Below, in pieces: positions 33,151-44,411 of a DNA stretch of 64,000 nucleotides. The number at the start of each line of letters is the position of its first letter. Within the stretch, counting starts at the first letter, position 1. Under the pieces are notes generated by a model. It was not told the DNA's origin and did not search any database. It saw only the letters and a program-made list of their open reading frames with translations. The stretch spans positions 3,844,001 through 3,908,000 of the forward strand of contig JAHEWK010000002.1 in NCBI GenBank assembly GCA_020740775.1. The letters run 5' to 3'. Both the position numbers and the translations under genes were made by a program. The DNA is from Ilyonectria destructans. Lineage: Eukaryota; Ascomycota; Sordariomycetes; Hypocreales; Nectriaceae.

Positions 33151-35247
33151 TTACCAGTCATCGTTGTTGTCCTCATCGTCTACGCTGCGGTTAGCATATT
33201 CGCACTAAAATGCATAGGGGCTGTTGATTCTTACCACTCTTGCTGACCTTCTCCTTGCGCTTCTGCAGGGCGGCAGCCAGGGCATCAGCCATGCCGCCAC
33301 CGCCACCAGGAGCAGCACCGCCGCCGCCGCCGCCAGCAGAATCGTCGCTTCCACCCACCTGAGCTCCGCTTCTGTCTCGGATCTTAGTCCTATCGACCTT
33401 CTTGAGCGAAGCAATGCCTCCAGCCTTCTGGATGTCTCCAAGCACCGCTGATCGCGTACCATCCCCGGCGGGCATGGCAGGAACACCAGAGGAGTACCCA
33501 GAGTCGCGGTTGGGCATGGGCGGTGGTGGAGGAGCACCAGGGGGACCGCCTCCAGAGGTTGGTGGTGGAGGAGGTGGCGGAGGCGGCGGAGGAGCGCCTG
33601 AAGTTGGAGGCATCGGCGGAGGTGGAGGAGGCGGCGGAGCGCCCGAGGTTGGCGGCAGAGGAGGAGGCGGTGGAGCGCCTGAGGTGGGCGGCAGAGGAGG
33701 AAGTGGTGGAGCGCCTGAGGTGGGCGGCAGAGGAGGAGGCGGGGGAGCGCCGCCTGTCGGAGGCATTGGTGGGGGAGGTGGAGGAAGAGAGGACGTAGGA
33801 GGTAGAGGCGGCAGCACGGGGGGGTGGCTGACTGCCGGAGGAGGTGGCACCGGACGGGAGCTCGGGGGCGGGAGGGGTGGAGCTCCGGAGGCCGGCACCT
33901 TCGGGGGAAGTGGCGGAGGGACAGCCGCGGGCGCAACATAGGTGTCGTTTGAGCGCGGCGGGGGGGGAGGAGGGACTGGTCCACGGCTAGGAGTAGGGGG
34001 AGGGAGCCGTGAGCCGGCGAAGGGTGGAGGGACACCGTGCTTGTGGCCCGAGTCGTTTTCGACCGGGACCTTGCTCGGTCGGGGCGGTGGCGGCGGTCCG
34101 GGTGTGGCAGCGGGAGCCGCAGATACCGGCCTCGGGGGCTCTACGTGGGCGAACTTGCCAGCATCGGCCAGAGGAGGGGGAGCATTGAACCTGGGCCGAG
34201 GGGGGAGCGGTGCGGGAGTGGGCGCTTGCTCAGGGGGAGTATCGGGCTTCCCGGTGCGTCGCGGTGCTGGTGGAGGGGGAGGTCCACCTCTTCTTGGGGC
34301 CGGGGGAGGAGGAGGAGCGTCAGCATGGCCTCGCGAGGGACCTCCAGGTGGCGGCAGAGGCGGAGGAGGAGGAGCTCGTCCTGTGCGTTGATCTTTACCG
34401 TTCGTTGGGGCGGCAGGCGGTGGTGGTGGCGATGCAGGCGGCTGGTTCACCTTCTGCTGTTCGTCCCTTAGGAAGTCGACGATGAATTCCTGGTTCTCCT
34501 TGATAAAGTCATCCGTCAAACCTTTGTCTTGGAGGTCCTGGCCGAAGTTCTCTCGCCACTTGGGGTCAAAAGCATCCAGCATGGCGAACTCTGAGGGGGG
34601 TTTGCCGCCATTGAGGCTTAAGGAAGAATTGACGACGTGGTGTTGAATGGAGTTGGAGTTGGAGTTTACTCGGTGAGGCTCTTGGGGTGCCTGTGACGGC
34701 GCAGACGAGTGTCGGTGGCCAAAGAGCCCTCCCAGCAGCCCATGCTTATGTGTCGGTTGGGCACCTCCGCCGAAGGGCGTTGATCGGGTAGACCGGGTTG
34801 CGTTCTTCTCTCGCTCGTCCATCTTCTTTTTGAATTGTTTGGCCTCCTTTTCGTCGATGAAGCTCAGCGCAGCGAGGCATTCCTCAAGCTCGAACGTATG
34901 GAAAAAGGTCCGGTCCTGGTTGTAGGACCACGTATCAAAGATCTCCTGATCCCAGATGACTCCGCGATTGGAAGGCTGCTGGAGGTTAGAAACAAGGTTG
35001 GGTATGTTAGGGGCGTCACTCGGGGCGGTTGACATACCGAGATATCCACCATCTTGATCCAGTAGGTGTGTCCGACCAGGTCGTTGGCGAGCACGATGGC
35101 TCCTTGCAAGCCAGTGTATGTCCATTTCAAGCGATTGGGGTAGGCAACGTAGAGTCTAGCGACGGCCACGGCCTGGATCTTGTTGGACTGCTTGGGGACG
35201 AACCGCTTGACGGTGTCCTTGTCGTCTTCGTTCAGAATCGACGGCAT
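33151..35247 (-). CDS. LAS17: WASP family actin nucleation-promoting factor LAS17
   Basis: Three exons: 35038-35247, 33235-34978, 33151-33179; predicted 660 aa. The N-terminal WH1/EVH1 domain (about 1-125) starts MPSILNEDDKDTVKRF and includes WTYTGLQGAIVLANDLVGHT and DQEIFDTWSYNQDRTFFHTF. Residues about 230-560 are very long proline runs with Gly-Ala spacers, the usual profilin and SH3-domain ligands. A WH2 actin-binding motif follows (SAVLGDIQKAGGIASLKKVD, about 580-599). The acidic Arp2/3-binding end DDEDNNDDW is encoded by a 29-nt last exon reached through a 54-nt intron with a GCTAAC branch site. The final Trp before the stop is the hallmark residue. It drives Arp2/3 branched actin at endocytic patches. 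There is no CRIB/GTPase-binding segment, as in yeast Las17. Confidence 0.95.
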
Positions 35248-36268
35248 GATGAAGTCGGGGCGAGGGCAAAGGGTTTGAGAGAGGTGTCGCGGGGACGGTG
35301 AGCCAGTCCCCGATGTCAGTAAATAGGAACGAATGTGTCGAGAGTCGTCGTGTGCAGCCTAGGATGAGGGCATGGAGCGGCGCTTATCCGTGTCTCCTCT
35401 TTCGCTGTTGTCGCAGGGTCGGTTGGCGGTGGGTTGACGGTCGGTCGGCGCTCGCGTGAGGCAGCCGGGTTTCGGGGGGGGAGGGCGGCGAGGTCGTTGA
35501 GGCCCGAGACTCTTGTCGACAAGGAGAATGGACAACCCGAGCTTCCGGGAGTGGAGATGGACGGTCTCAAATGGCGTGGGCCAGCACGGATTGCCGTCGC
35601 ATGTCAAATCCGCTGTGGGAGAGTCAGGTAACCAGGCTGGCCCGCGCGCTCGGGGGAGCTAGCAAGGTGATGGAGTCTTCGGGCGGTGCACCAGCCACAA
35701 GCGGTGGTCCAGCACAGCCACACTGCAGTCGACGCCAAGATCGTGGGGCGAGACAGATGGGATGCCTTGCGTAAGGCCGGGCTATCAACGCGCGTCTAAA
35801 TAGGCATCCGCCAAAAGAGCAGACGAAAATGGCTGTCATTCATTCCATTCCCAGCAGAGACGACTCGCTCAAACCGATCCCATATGGCCGACACAGCCAT
35901 CTGCCTCCTTCTGGAAATTTCCACCACACTCGCTCTCGGGTACGGCGACTGGGATAATGGCCAACGCTCCATGCGAGTGGAGCATTGGGCGTATTATTCA
36001 CGTCAGCGCCGACTGGGCTCCAATCGTCATGGCGACTCACAATACGACAATACGAAGGGCCCTGTCGCCCGTCTATCCGGATGAATCACATAAATCCTAC
36101 ATGTGCACAGGGCAATTTTATTTGAGGTTCATTATTCCCATTCATATCTCTAATACACATTCATTTAGACATGTTATCCGTAGTCCGTCCCTGGTCATAC
36201 ACTCGTCAAAGCCGACACCTAAGATGGGGTGCCTAGTGGGTGGTGACAGAAGCAAGCGAGGCCCAACC
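35248..36268. other. LAS17 promoter and intergenic region
   Basis: No gene supported in 1.0 kb. The first 250 bases upstream of LAS17 are the likely promoter. The remainder lies 3' of the 61-aa gene. Confidence 0.4.
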
Positions 36269-36514
36269 TCACTTCTTGTTCAAAGCCTCCATCTTGGCTT
36301 TGCGCTCTTCCTTGGTTCCCTCCTCTTTGGGCATTTCCTTGGGAATGGCCGGGCCGGGGTGAGCGCCAAAGGCTCCGAACTTGGGGTCAACGGACTCCTT
36401 GATGGGCTGGATGCTGAACTCCTTCTCACCCTGTTTGAGCATGGTCAGCCGTCGGTCGCCACAGTGTCTGGGACTGTGGTCAACGCTTACCTCGTTCTTC
36501 TGGTCCTTGGTCAT
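36269..36514 (-). CDS. Small conserved-looking 61-aa protein
   Basis: Two exons: 36491-36514 (MTKDQKNE) and 36269-36430; predicted 61 aa. The intron (60 nt) has a GTAAGC donor and a CAG acceptor. Reading through it also keeps the frame open, giving 81 aa, but the inserted segment looks non-coding. The mature product is highly charged with a central Gly/Pro/Phe patch (DPKFGAFGAHPGPAIP) and a Lys/Glu-rich C-terminal helix. No signal peptide or membrane segment. I do not recognise a named family. The clean intron and leader support a real gene. Confidence 0.65.
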   Translation of the reverse strand: MTKDQKNEVSVDHSPRHCGDRRLTMLKQGEKEFSIQPIKESVDPKFGAFGAHPGPAIPKEMPKEEGTKEERKAKMEALNKK

Positions 36515-37516
36515 CTTGATTGATTTGTTTGTGGGTGTGGATTTAAATGTGAATATGTTTGTAGTCGAATTGCGTGGAGTTTAGTATGACTGGAAAGAAG
36601 ATTGTCTTTTGGGATGGCTGTCCACCACCTTTTGTAGGCGTTTGCTCCATCATGCCAACCAGGGCGATGACGTCGACATCCCCCTCACTGGGCCGAGAGG
36701 TAACCTGAGGATCGCGCGGCCCTGTGGCGCCCGAGTGAATCAGACGGTCCGAGACTACGCGGCGTACGCTTTCCGGAATCTTCGCAGGTGTCACAGAGTG
36801 AAACCCGACCACCAATTGGCCGCCCGATTAGAGGGAGCCAATGGTGCGTGCGAGATGCGTTGACGGCGCACCTGTACCACCTCTGAATGACGTTGCGACT
36901 TGCAGCGGAGCGTCACTTCGCTCGCTGTGCCGGAGCCAGCCGGACACGCCATTACTTCCAGGTTTTAGGCTTCCATGGGGACCTGAAACTCTAGAGATCT
37001 CTTCTCTTGAAATGACCTGTCTTTCCATCGCATCTCATACTGGCTATTTCTCCAGCGTCTTGCCATCTTCCTATTATCCTCGTCTTTTGGGTGTTAAGAG
37101 ATAGTGAGAGGGGTAACCTGGACTCATACATCCATCCATTCTCATGAATTACAACACAATCCACCCCGACTGGCATTCTCGTAAATATGATACTTATTAG
37201 AGACTATCTCAGCTTTTTATAAGACTATAATTCTATTGATCCAGCCCTACGTAATGTTTAATTCATTTCCACCGTGCGTGCGCGGTGTCTGTCTAAGTTC
37301 TTGTAGTCTCCCCCAGGCGCTCGACCCGCTATAACTTGGTGGCCCGGGTGGCACCAAGTCACTAAAGATCCCAGCCCACCAGCGTGGACCCCGCTACAGC
37401 TGTAGTGGGTGCCATGATGGAATGCCCATTCCCATGCTCGCGACAGCTTCACGACCAGACATCCATCTCTCACCTCCGCCTCCTCCTCCGCCAGCACCAG
37501 CACTCCGGGGCCCCGC
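36515..37516. promoter_or_regulatory. Divergent intergenic region, 61-aa gene / RAD1
   Basis: About 1.0 kb without a supported gene. A+T-rich stretches lie at 36540-36610 and 37130-37260. Confidence 0.4.
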
Positions 37517-40390
37517 ATGTCGACAAGTAATGCTCCCCAACCAGTGAAGCTTTCACTGCCGCTCGTATGTTCGCCCAACAATGCGACCCCGCTGCGCTAG
37601 CTGACCATCTCCTAGGAGTATCAGCAGACCCTGTTCCAAGAGCTCCGTGCCGAAGATGAAGTCGTCGTGCTCGCCCGCGGCCTCGGGCTGATGCGCCTCG
37701 TTACCAACCTCCTCCACTCCTACGATGCGGCGGGTAACAACCTCATTGTCATAGTCGGGGCCGACGACCGAGAGAATGGCTGGATTGGCGAGGCACTGGC
37801 CGAGCATGCCGCCATCAGCATGTCGCCCAAGGCGCGTGGGCTAACGGTCGTCAACACCGACTTCCAGAGCGTCGGTGCCAGGGAGAAGATGTACAAAGGA
37901 GGTGGTATTTTCAGTATCACCTCGCGCATCCTAGTTGTTGACCTCTTGACCGGTTTGCTGGATCCCGACACCATCACCGGCCTGGTACTGCTCCACGCCG
38001 ATCGCACCATCGCTACCTCCCTCGAGGCCTTCATTTTACGAGTCTACCGACAAAAGAACAAGGTCGGTTTTCTCAAGGCCTTCTCGGACAACCCCGACCC
38101 ATTTACTACGGGTTTCTCGCCTCTAGCGACCATGATGAGAAACCTTTTTCTACGCAAAGCGTCGCTCTGGCCGAGGTTTCACGTCACGGTCGCACAATCT
38201 CTCGAGGGGAAGAAGAAGGCCGAGGTCATTGAGCTCGAGGTCCCGATGACAGACTCCATGAAGGAAATCCAGAACGCCATTATGGAGTGTGTCGAAGTCA
38301 GCATTCACGAACTCAAGAAGGGTAACAGTGGCCTAGAAATGGACGACTGGAACCTTGATAGTGCCCTGCTCAAGAACTTCGACGTTATGGTTCGACGGCA
38401 GTTGGATCCGAACTGGCATCGCGTCAGTTGGAAGACGAAGCAGATCGTCAACGACCTAACAGTTTTGAGGACTCTGCTCAACTCAATTTTAACCTACGAT
38501 GCGGTTTCATTCCTTCAGCATCTGGATACCATCCATGCGGCGCACTCTCCTCCCCCAGGATCAACCCGCCAGACCCAATCCCCATGGTTGTTCCTAGATG
38601 CTACACAAGTCATCTTTGACACTGCTCGAAGAAGAGTATATTCGGCAAACACTAAGGCAGCAGCGGCCCATGAGGGAAACATCGATTCTCTTAGACCGAT
38701 TCTCGAAGAACTCCCCAAGTGGGCTCTGATGGCGGAGGTCCTCGAAGAGATCGATCGAGACCTTTATTTTGAACCTCCTACGAAAGACGACTCCAACGGC
38801 ACCATTCTTATCATGTGCTCCAGCACTGATACATGTAGGCAGCTCCGGGATTATTTGCAGCTGATGCATATCAAGCCCAAGACGGACAAGAAGGATGATG
38901 AAGACGAAGAAGATGCACATAAGCCATCCGCGGCGTTCATGATGCGGCGGAGACTGCGAAACTATCTTAGGTGGAAGAAGCAGTTCGCCCAAGTCAGTTC
39001 TACCCTCTTTGCCGAGAATCAAAAGGCCATCAACGGTGCGACAGACTCCAGACCCGGCCAAGGGGGTCACAGAGGTGGCAGGGCACCAGCAAACAAGAGA
39101 AGACGAGTCCGAGGCGGGGGCAACATGGGCCCAGCTGTAGGCCGTGCAGAAAACGGCAGCATTATGCAGTACATTGAGAAGCCCGGTGAGGTTGCCGATC
39201 TCATGGCTGAGGTTCAAATCACTGAGGAGGAGGCTCAACAGAAGGAAGACGTCATCGCGGATCCCCTAGACAACATGGAAGATTACTTCAAGATGTATGA
39301 GATGCAAGACCTCGTTGTCATCCACGCCTATGACGGCGACCAGGATGAGCACGTCTTGGAGGAGGTTAAACCGCGATACATTATCATGTATGAACCCGAT
39401 GCAGCTTTCATCCGCCGTGTCGAGGTGTACCGGTCTTCACACAACGACAGAAACGTCAGGGTCTACTTCATGTACTACGGCGGATCGGTCGAGGAACAAA
39501 AGTACTTGTCAACAGTCAGACGGGAGAAGGACGCATTTACGAAACTGATCAAAGAGAGGGCCAGCATGTCGCTGGTGATGACGACTGATTCTCACGGCAC
39601 CGAAGATCCTGAGGAGGCATTCCTCCGCACCGTCAACACTCGCATCGCTGGCGGCGGCAGGTTAGCCGCAACTGCACAACCGCCACGCGTCGTAGTCGAT
39701 GTACGAGAGTTTCGATCATCGTTACCGTCACTCCTACACGGACGGTCTATGGTCATCGTGCCGTGTATGCTCACGGTCGGCGATTACATTCTATCTCCCA
39801 ACATCTGCGTAGAGCGAAAGTCAATCAGTGATTTGATCTCGTCTTTCAAGGATGGGCGCCTCTACAATCAAGCGGAGACTATGTTTTTGCACTACAAGAA
39901 CCCGATGCTTCTTATTGAGTTCGACCAGAACAAGTCGTTTACACTTGAGCCGTTCGCCGATCTGTCGGGCAGCTTTAACAGCGTAGCGCCAACTAACGTC
40001 TCCTCGGATCTGCAGTCCAAACTTGTCCTGCTGACACTAGCCTTTCCAAAACTGCGCATTATCTGGTCGTCGTCCCCGTACCAGACCGCAGAGATTTTTG
40101 AGTCGCTCAAGACGCAAGAAGAGGAACCAGATCCGATCGCGGCGGTCAAGGCAGGCCTCGACAAGGACACCAAGGCAGGAGAACAGACGTTCAACCAAGA
40201 GCCCCAGGACATGTTAGCAATCGTACCAGGTGTGACGCCACAGAATATCAAGACCCTAGTGTTTGAGACAGAGAACCTCCGAGAGGTGGCCAACATGGAG
40301 GAGAAGGAGTTGGAGCCGCTAGTGGGCAAGACAGCAGGACGGACAATTTACGGTTTCTTTAACCGGAATATCATGGAAGAAGAAGATTAG
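37517..40390 (+). CDS. RAD1: RAD1/XPF structure-specific endonuclease subunit
   Basis: Two exons: 37517-37564 (16 codons) and 37616-40390; predicted 940 aa. The N-terminal two thirds are the degenerate SF2 helicase-like region of XPF (YDAAGNNLIVIVGADDRE near the start). The nuclease domain carries GDYILSPNICVERKSISD (about 736-753), the metal-binding GDx(n)ERKx3D motif, followed by QAETMFLHYKNPMLLIEFD. Tandem helix-hairpin-helix segments close the protein (MLAIVPGVTPQNIKTLVF, about 875). With its ERCC1/Rad10-type partner, XPF cuts the 5' side of lesions in nucleotide excision repair and trims flaps in recombination. Exon 1 was assigned because EYQQTLFQELRAEDEVVVLARG is conserved at the start of the family and needs an upstream Met. 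Confidence 0.95.
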
Positions 40391-40635
40391 GGACACGGAT
40401 ACGGCAGATAGTAAATGGCAATGATACCCAGACGTGAACAATGAAGCATTCATTTGTTGCTATTGAGAGACCAGCATGGTATAAAGGGTATTCTTGCGGC
40501 CTGGTGATAAGAAGAATTGGGTATCCCACTAGGCGCATAGGAAGCAAAGAAAACAGCAAAGTCGTCTATCTCGTGACATTTCAACACCCCTCCTCCCGTC
40601 CCCTTCTACAACTAGAGTTGAAACGGGGAACCGCT
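40391..40635. other. Convergent 3' flanks
   Basis: Untranslated sequence between RAD1 and the convergent 70-aa gene. No gene. Confidence 0.3.
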
Positions 40636-40906
40636 TTATACTCGGCTTCTTCTCGACGTTCTCGTGCCTCCTCCGTGTCGCTTGCTGCCGCAGTAGCCGC
40701 AGGTGAGGAAGCGTACGATGATGCCGCAGAAGCGGACAATGGCGCTGATGATGGCCTGAAGAATGCCGCCGATGCCGCTAATGATGGCCATGATGGCGTC
40801 GCCGATAGTGCGGAACGCGGCCTTGATCTGGAGTGGTGGGTTAGCAACCCGAAGGTAGAAGAGGTTCTAGGGAGGAGTAGCTTACACAAGAGACGACTCC
40901 ACCCAT
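40636..40906 (-). CDS. 70-aa hydrophobic micro-protein with N-terminal lipidation signature
   Basis: Two exons: 40886-40906 (MGGVVSC) and 40636-40827; predicted 70 aa. The first exon ends exactly after Cys7. MGGVVSC fits the myristoylation pattern Met-Gly-x-x-x-Ser plus a palmitoylatable Cys. The body (residues 8-50) is almost entirely aliphatic with sparse charges (KAAFRTIGDAIMAIISGIGG, then ILQAIISAIV and GIIVRFL), either two short membrane segments or amphipathic helices. It ends CGYCGSKRHGG and a basic Arg/Thr/Ser tail. Short proteins of this shape occur in other filamentous ascomycetes to my recollection, with no assigned role. I infer membrane association. The 58-nt intron has a GTAAGC donor and GCTAAC branch site. 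Confidence 0.75.
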
Positions 40907-41910
40907 GATTGCAGTGTTTTGAGAGGTTGTGTATGTGGTTGTAGTTGTGGTGTGGTGTAGATTTGGTCAAAGAGAAAGGCTTAAAGTTTGGTCTCGTCGC
41001 TTTGGTTGATGATGGTTCTACTCTCACAGCAATTGTGTTAGTCCCTTTGGCTTTATATACACGAACCGCTCTTGCACAACGCCAACCCTACCAGCCACTC
41101 ACGCCCGTTCATCCACACCGTCATGAATTCGCCCACGAACCCAACGCTTCCACCTGACGTCAGGGCGCCCCCTGTGTCATCTCGATGCGGTTCCCGAAGG
41201 AGCAACCAAACAACCCTGCCAAACGCTAGCAGCCCTCGGTGCATTCGCTCCGGGACAGGAACCCATAGTTCCAAACGCTGTGTTTGGCTCCAGCTCGTTT
41301 GCGTGTGGCCGAAAATTCATATCCATGACGTATGCGGCTCGCGGGTGGCTTGACTCGCCCGCGCTGAAATCAAGGCCGTTGCGCATCCGTTGTCCCACTT
41401 GCGACTCACGTACCCGCTGTACCTCTAATTACCGACTTTTGCCGCTGAATGACATTCTTTCTGTGTGCTAATCAGCGGCTTCGTGCATGATGGTGATAGG
41501 GGTCTTCTCGTTACCGCGTTAGGCTCGACTGCATTGCATGGTAGTGCAGCTAAGAGGCTGGAGTCATGACGTCACGGCGTTGTGGCAGGATCAGTCGTCG
41601 ATGTCACCACGACGATCGTAAATCCCAGCATGGTAACGACAATCGAAAAGGAATTCTCAATTCCCGACTGGGCTTTTTCTCCAAGGGTCGTTCACGCAGG
41701 GTGACATCCAACGTGGCCAGGGGGCCTTTGCAAAGGATCTGGTGTGTCTAGTTCATTACAGTGGGGGTATATTCCGTCAACTCCAACCTCATTGAGATGA
41801 GTATCTGTATCAGCGATACTGCACATGGCGATTCCGGTCTCTAAATGACCAAGTAACGCCTGTCTATATGTCACAAAAACGTACAATCGTACACAATGCA
41901 TCCACCACTC
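40907..41910. other. Micro-protein promoter and MRS2 3' flank
   Basis: About 1.0 kb. A TATA-like TTTATATAC lies near 41050, about 145 bases upstream of the micro-protein start. No other gene supported. Confidence 0.4.
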
Positions 41911-43654
41911 CTACAACCATCGCCTCTTAGTCACCTTCTGCATGTTGACGCGGCGGAGCATCTCGCGGTTCCTAGAGTCGAGCAACCCAAGTGCCGTTCG
42001 GTCGTCCGGTCCGTACGGCTGCCCGCGCGGAAGATGAGGCCTCTCGTCGCTCATCATCTTGATACGCTGTACCCGCCTCAGCTTAGTGAGGCCGTACCAG
42101 CACACGAACAGTGAGAAGACAATTGAGGCGCCAGTGACACCACCGAAGCCCCAGTGGGTTTCTTCGATAAAGTTCTCCAGGTTCATTCCGTAAAGGCCTG
42201 CGATGAATGTGCCCATAGCGAGTCCCAGTGTTCCAACGCTAAATTTCAGGTCCAGAAGCATGAGGGCGTTGCGGTTTGCGTCCAGGATGGCGCGCGCGCT
42301 GCACTTTGTTAGTAGTGTGAACGGGGACTACACGATGCAGCGTAGGGGAGCTTCTTACATGTCTTCGGTGTTGCGGATCCCGGACACCAGGTTTCCAGCC
42401 TCTTGGACGATTTCGTCGGTAAGTTTGTGGTACGACTCGAGCAGCATCTCCACCTCGGTATGGTCGTCCATCCCTCTGTATAGATCGTGCGCCTTCTCCG
42501 TCAGGTACATGGCCGCCAGATCATCGTCCGCCTCGAGCAGTTCCTCAATAGCGTCTCGCACCAGCTTGACCTTCTGCTCAAAGGTGCTCACCCTCTTCGA
42601 TAGAATAAGTAGCATGCGCAACTTCTGCCGATCGATATCGTCTTCGAGCTCGCTGAGAATATGCATCACAGGCTCACGAACCGCCTCGAAGTCGGCTTCG
42701 AGCTCCGACGTCACCGAGGTCAACACAGCTTCGAGGGCGCGAAATTCGTATGGGAGTGATCCAGTATTTTGGGAGTTTGGCGTGTTCTTCTGTTGGAGTT
42801 TGCCTTGCAGGTCATACATGAAAGCAGACTGGGGGTAGGACGTCTTGGACCCGTAGACATCGAAGAGGAGTACACGGTCATGTTTGATAAGAACCTTGAG
42901 ATGGAGCAGGTTCAAGAGAATCGCCGAAGGGCGGACAAGTATGTGAGGGAGGTTGGACGAGTCAATCTTCCGCAAGTCTCGAGGTAGCAGACCGTACTAT
43001 CGAACCATTTCAGTCAGCGCCCAAGTTCGAGGCATTGAGTTGAAGAGAATGGCCACATACCTTGGCAATGAGCTCCGTCTTCTTGAACTCGCCGTCCACC
43101 AAGATTACCTTTCCATGCTCGTCGACTTCAGTACATCGTAGCCGCGGCTCGGACGCAGCCTTGGCCGCCAATGACCGACGGCTGCTGAACATGGTCGAGC
43201 CGCCGCCAAATTCGTCGTGGCTGGGTAGATCGTCCGGCTTCAAAGGCTTCGCACCCTTCCTTGCCGAGCTCCCCCAGAGGCGTTCTTGCCATGTTGGCGT
43301 CTCTTCGTCGGTATCGTCCCACTTGAACCACTTCCGCGCACCCGGGGTTGTGCTGAAGGAGCACTTGGAAGCCCCAGCCTGGTTTCTTGTTCGCAGTTGT
43401 CGCAGCAGCGGCTCCAGGTTGAGAAAGGAGGCCTCGAGGGTCGCAGTTCGGCGGCCGCAGGTCGTAGCAAGGGATTTCGACGGCTTCTTCGTCGGCGGGT
43501 TCGACCCTCGCATTTTTCGACAGAGCGCCGGGACGGCTATCGCATCGGAGGTAGCACCATGGCTGCACCTGACGAAGGCTCTCTTGGACTGTGAGCGCAG
43601 GAATCGGAGGAGGCTGCGCGAGGGAACCGGAGACCGCAGAGCGGAGTGCATCAC
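41911..43654 (-). CDS. MRS2: Mitochondrial inner-membrane magnesium channel MRS2 (CorA family)
   Basis: Three exons: 43061-43654, 42359-42996, 41911-42298; predicted 539 aa. The N-terminus (MMHSALRSPVPSRSLLRFLR) is Arg/Ser-rich with no acids, a mitochondrial presequence. The matrix domain includes VDGEFKKTELIAK joined to YGLLPRDLRKIDSS, then HILVRPSAILLNLLHLKVLI, and a long coiled helix (LEADDDLAAMYLTEK). The first membrane helix ends in the signature Gly-Met-Asn at 448-450 (FIAGLYGMN), and a second membrane segment lies at about 465-487. It forms a pentameric Mg2+ channel into the matrix and supports group II intron splicing in yeast. Two Met codons start the frame, so either may be used. 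Confidence 0.95.
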
Positions 43655-44411
43655 TGGGGATACCGCGCGTCACGTGGAGTGCGGGAAGGTCGTCGACATG
43701 GAATGCGGTCGTAAAGTGAAGCTTTGGCGGTGGTATCGATATCGTCAGGGTTCGAGATTCTGGAGGTTTGCACGCCATGGCATGGGTTTGGTTGGCTGTC
43801 GGAGCTACTAGTGCCCGTTCTTGGCCGAAAATTCGCTGAGAGACCGGGAATGCGCACGGGCCATTCCGTGGGACAACCTCTGCATCATCAATCGAGGCTC
43901 AACTTGTTAGTTATTGATAATACACAAATACATCCTGGTATTTCATGTTCAGCTAGGGCATATTGATGTATCTCGGGGCCTCTAATTCATCCGAGGCTCA
44001 TGGCCTCTCGCAAGATTCTGAGTGGGGCGGCCGACGGTTTATCCCGGTCATCTTTAAGTTAGGAGCCAACTTTTAACCGCAACTCCGCCAAAGGAGACGA
44101 TACTCCCAAATCCCAAACGCAACATCCTCCAAGAGCCAAACATAACAACACGCCCACGACCAAGAGAGGGTCCAACTTGGCTTGGGTGATCATTCCACTC
44201 TCCTAAGCCATTTCCGTCTACTGCTATCCTCCTATCGCCCTACTGTTACTTCTTGCTCTCCTTCTGCTGCTTCTCTTCATCCAGAAACTCCTGGCAACTA
44301 ACCAGAACACCAACGTCGCTTGCACTCGCCAACCTCACCTTCCACGCCATCGACAGCTTCTCCTTCGCTTCTGTTTACTCGTCGCTTCTCTTCCTGGACC
44401 TCCTAATAGTT
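43655..44411. promoter_or_regulatory. Divergent promoter region, MRS2 / F-box-like gene
   Basis: 757 bp between divergent starts. The last 250 bases before 44412 are strongly C/T-rich, a typical fungal leader. No gene supported. Confidence 0.4.

Noticed and set aside
33402..34391. Long Gly-rich frames on the plus strand opposite LAS17
   Set aside because: They are antisense shadows of proline codons in the LAS17 polyproline region.
42203..42838. 211-codon plus-strand frame opposite MRS2
   Set aside because: It is the antisense of the MRS2 coiled-helix exon, which has clear family similarity on the minus strand.
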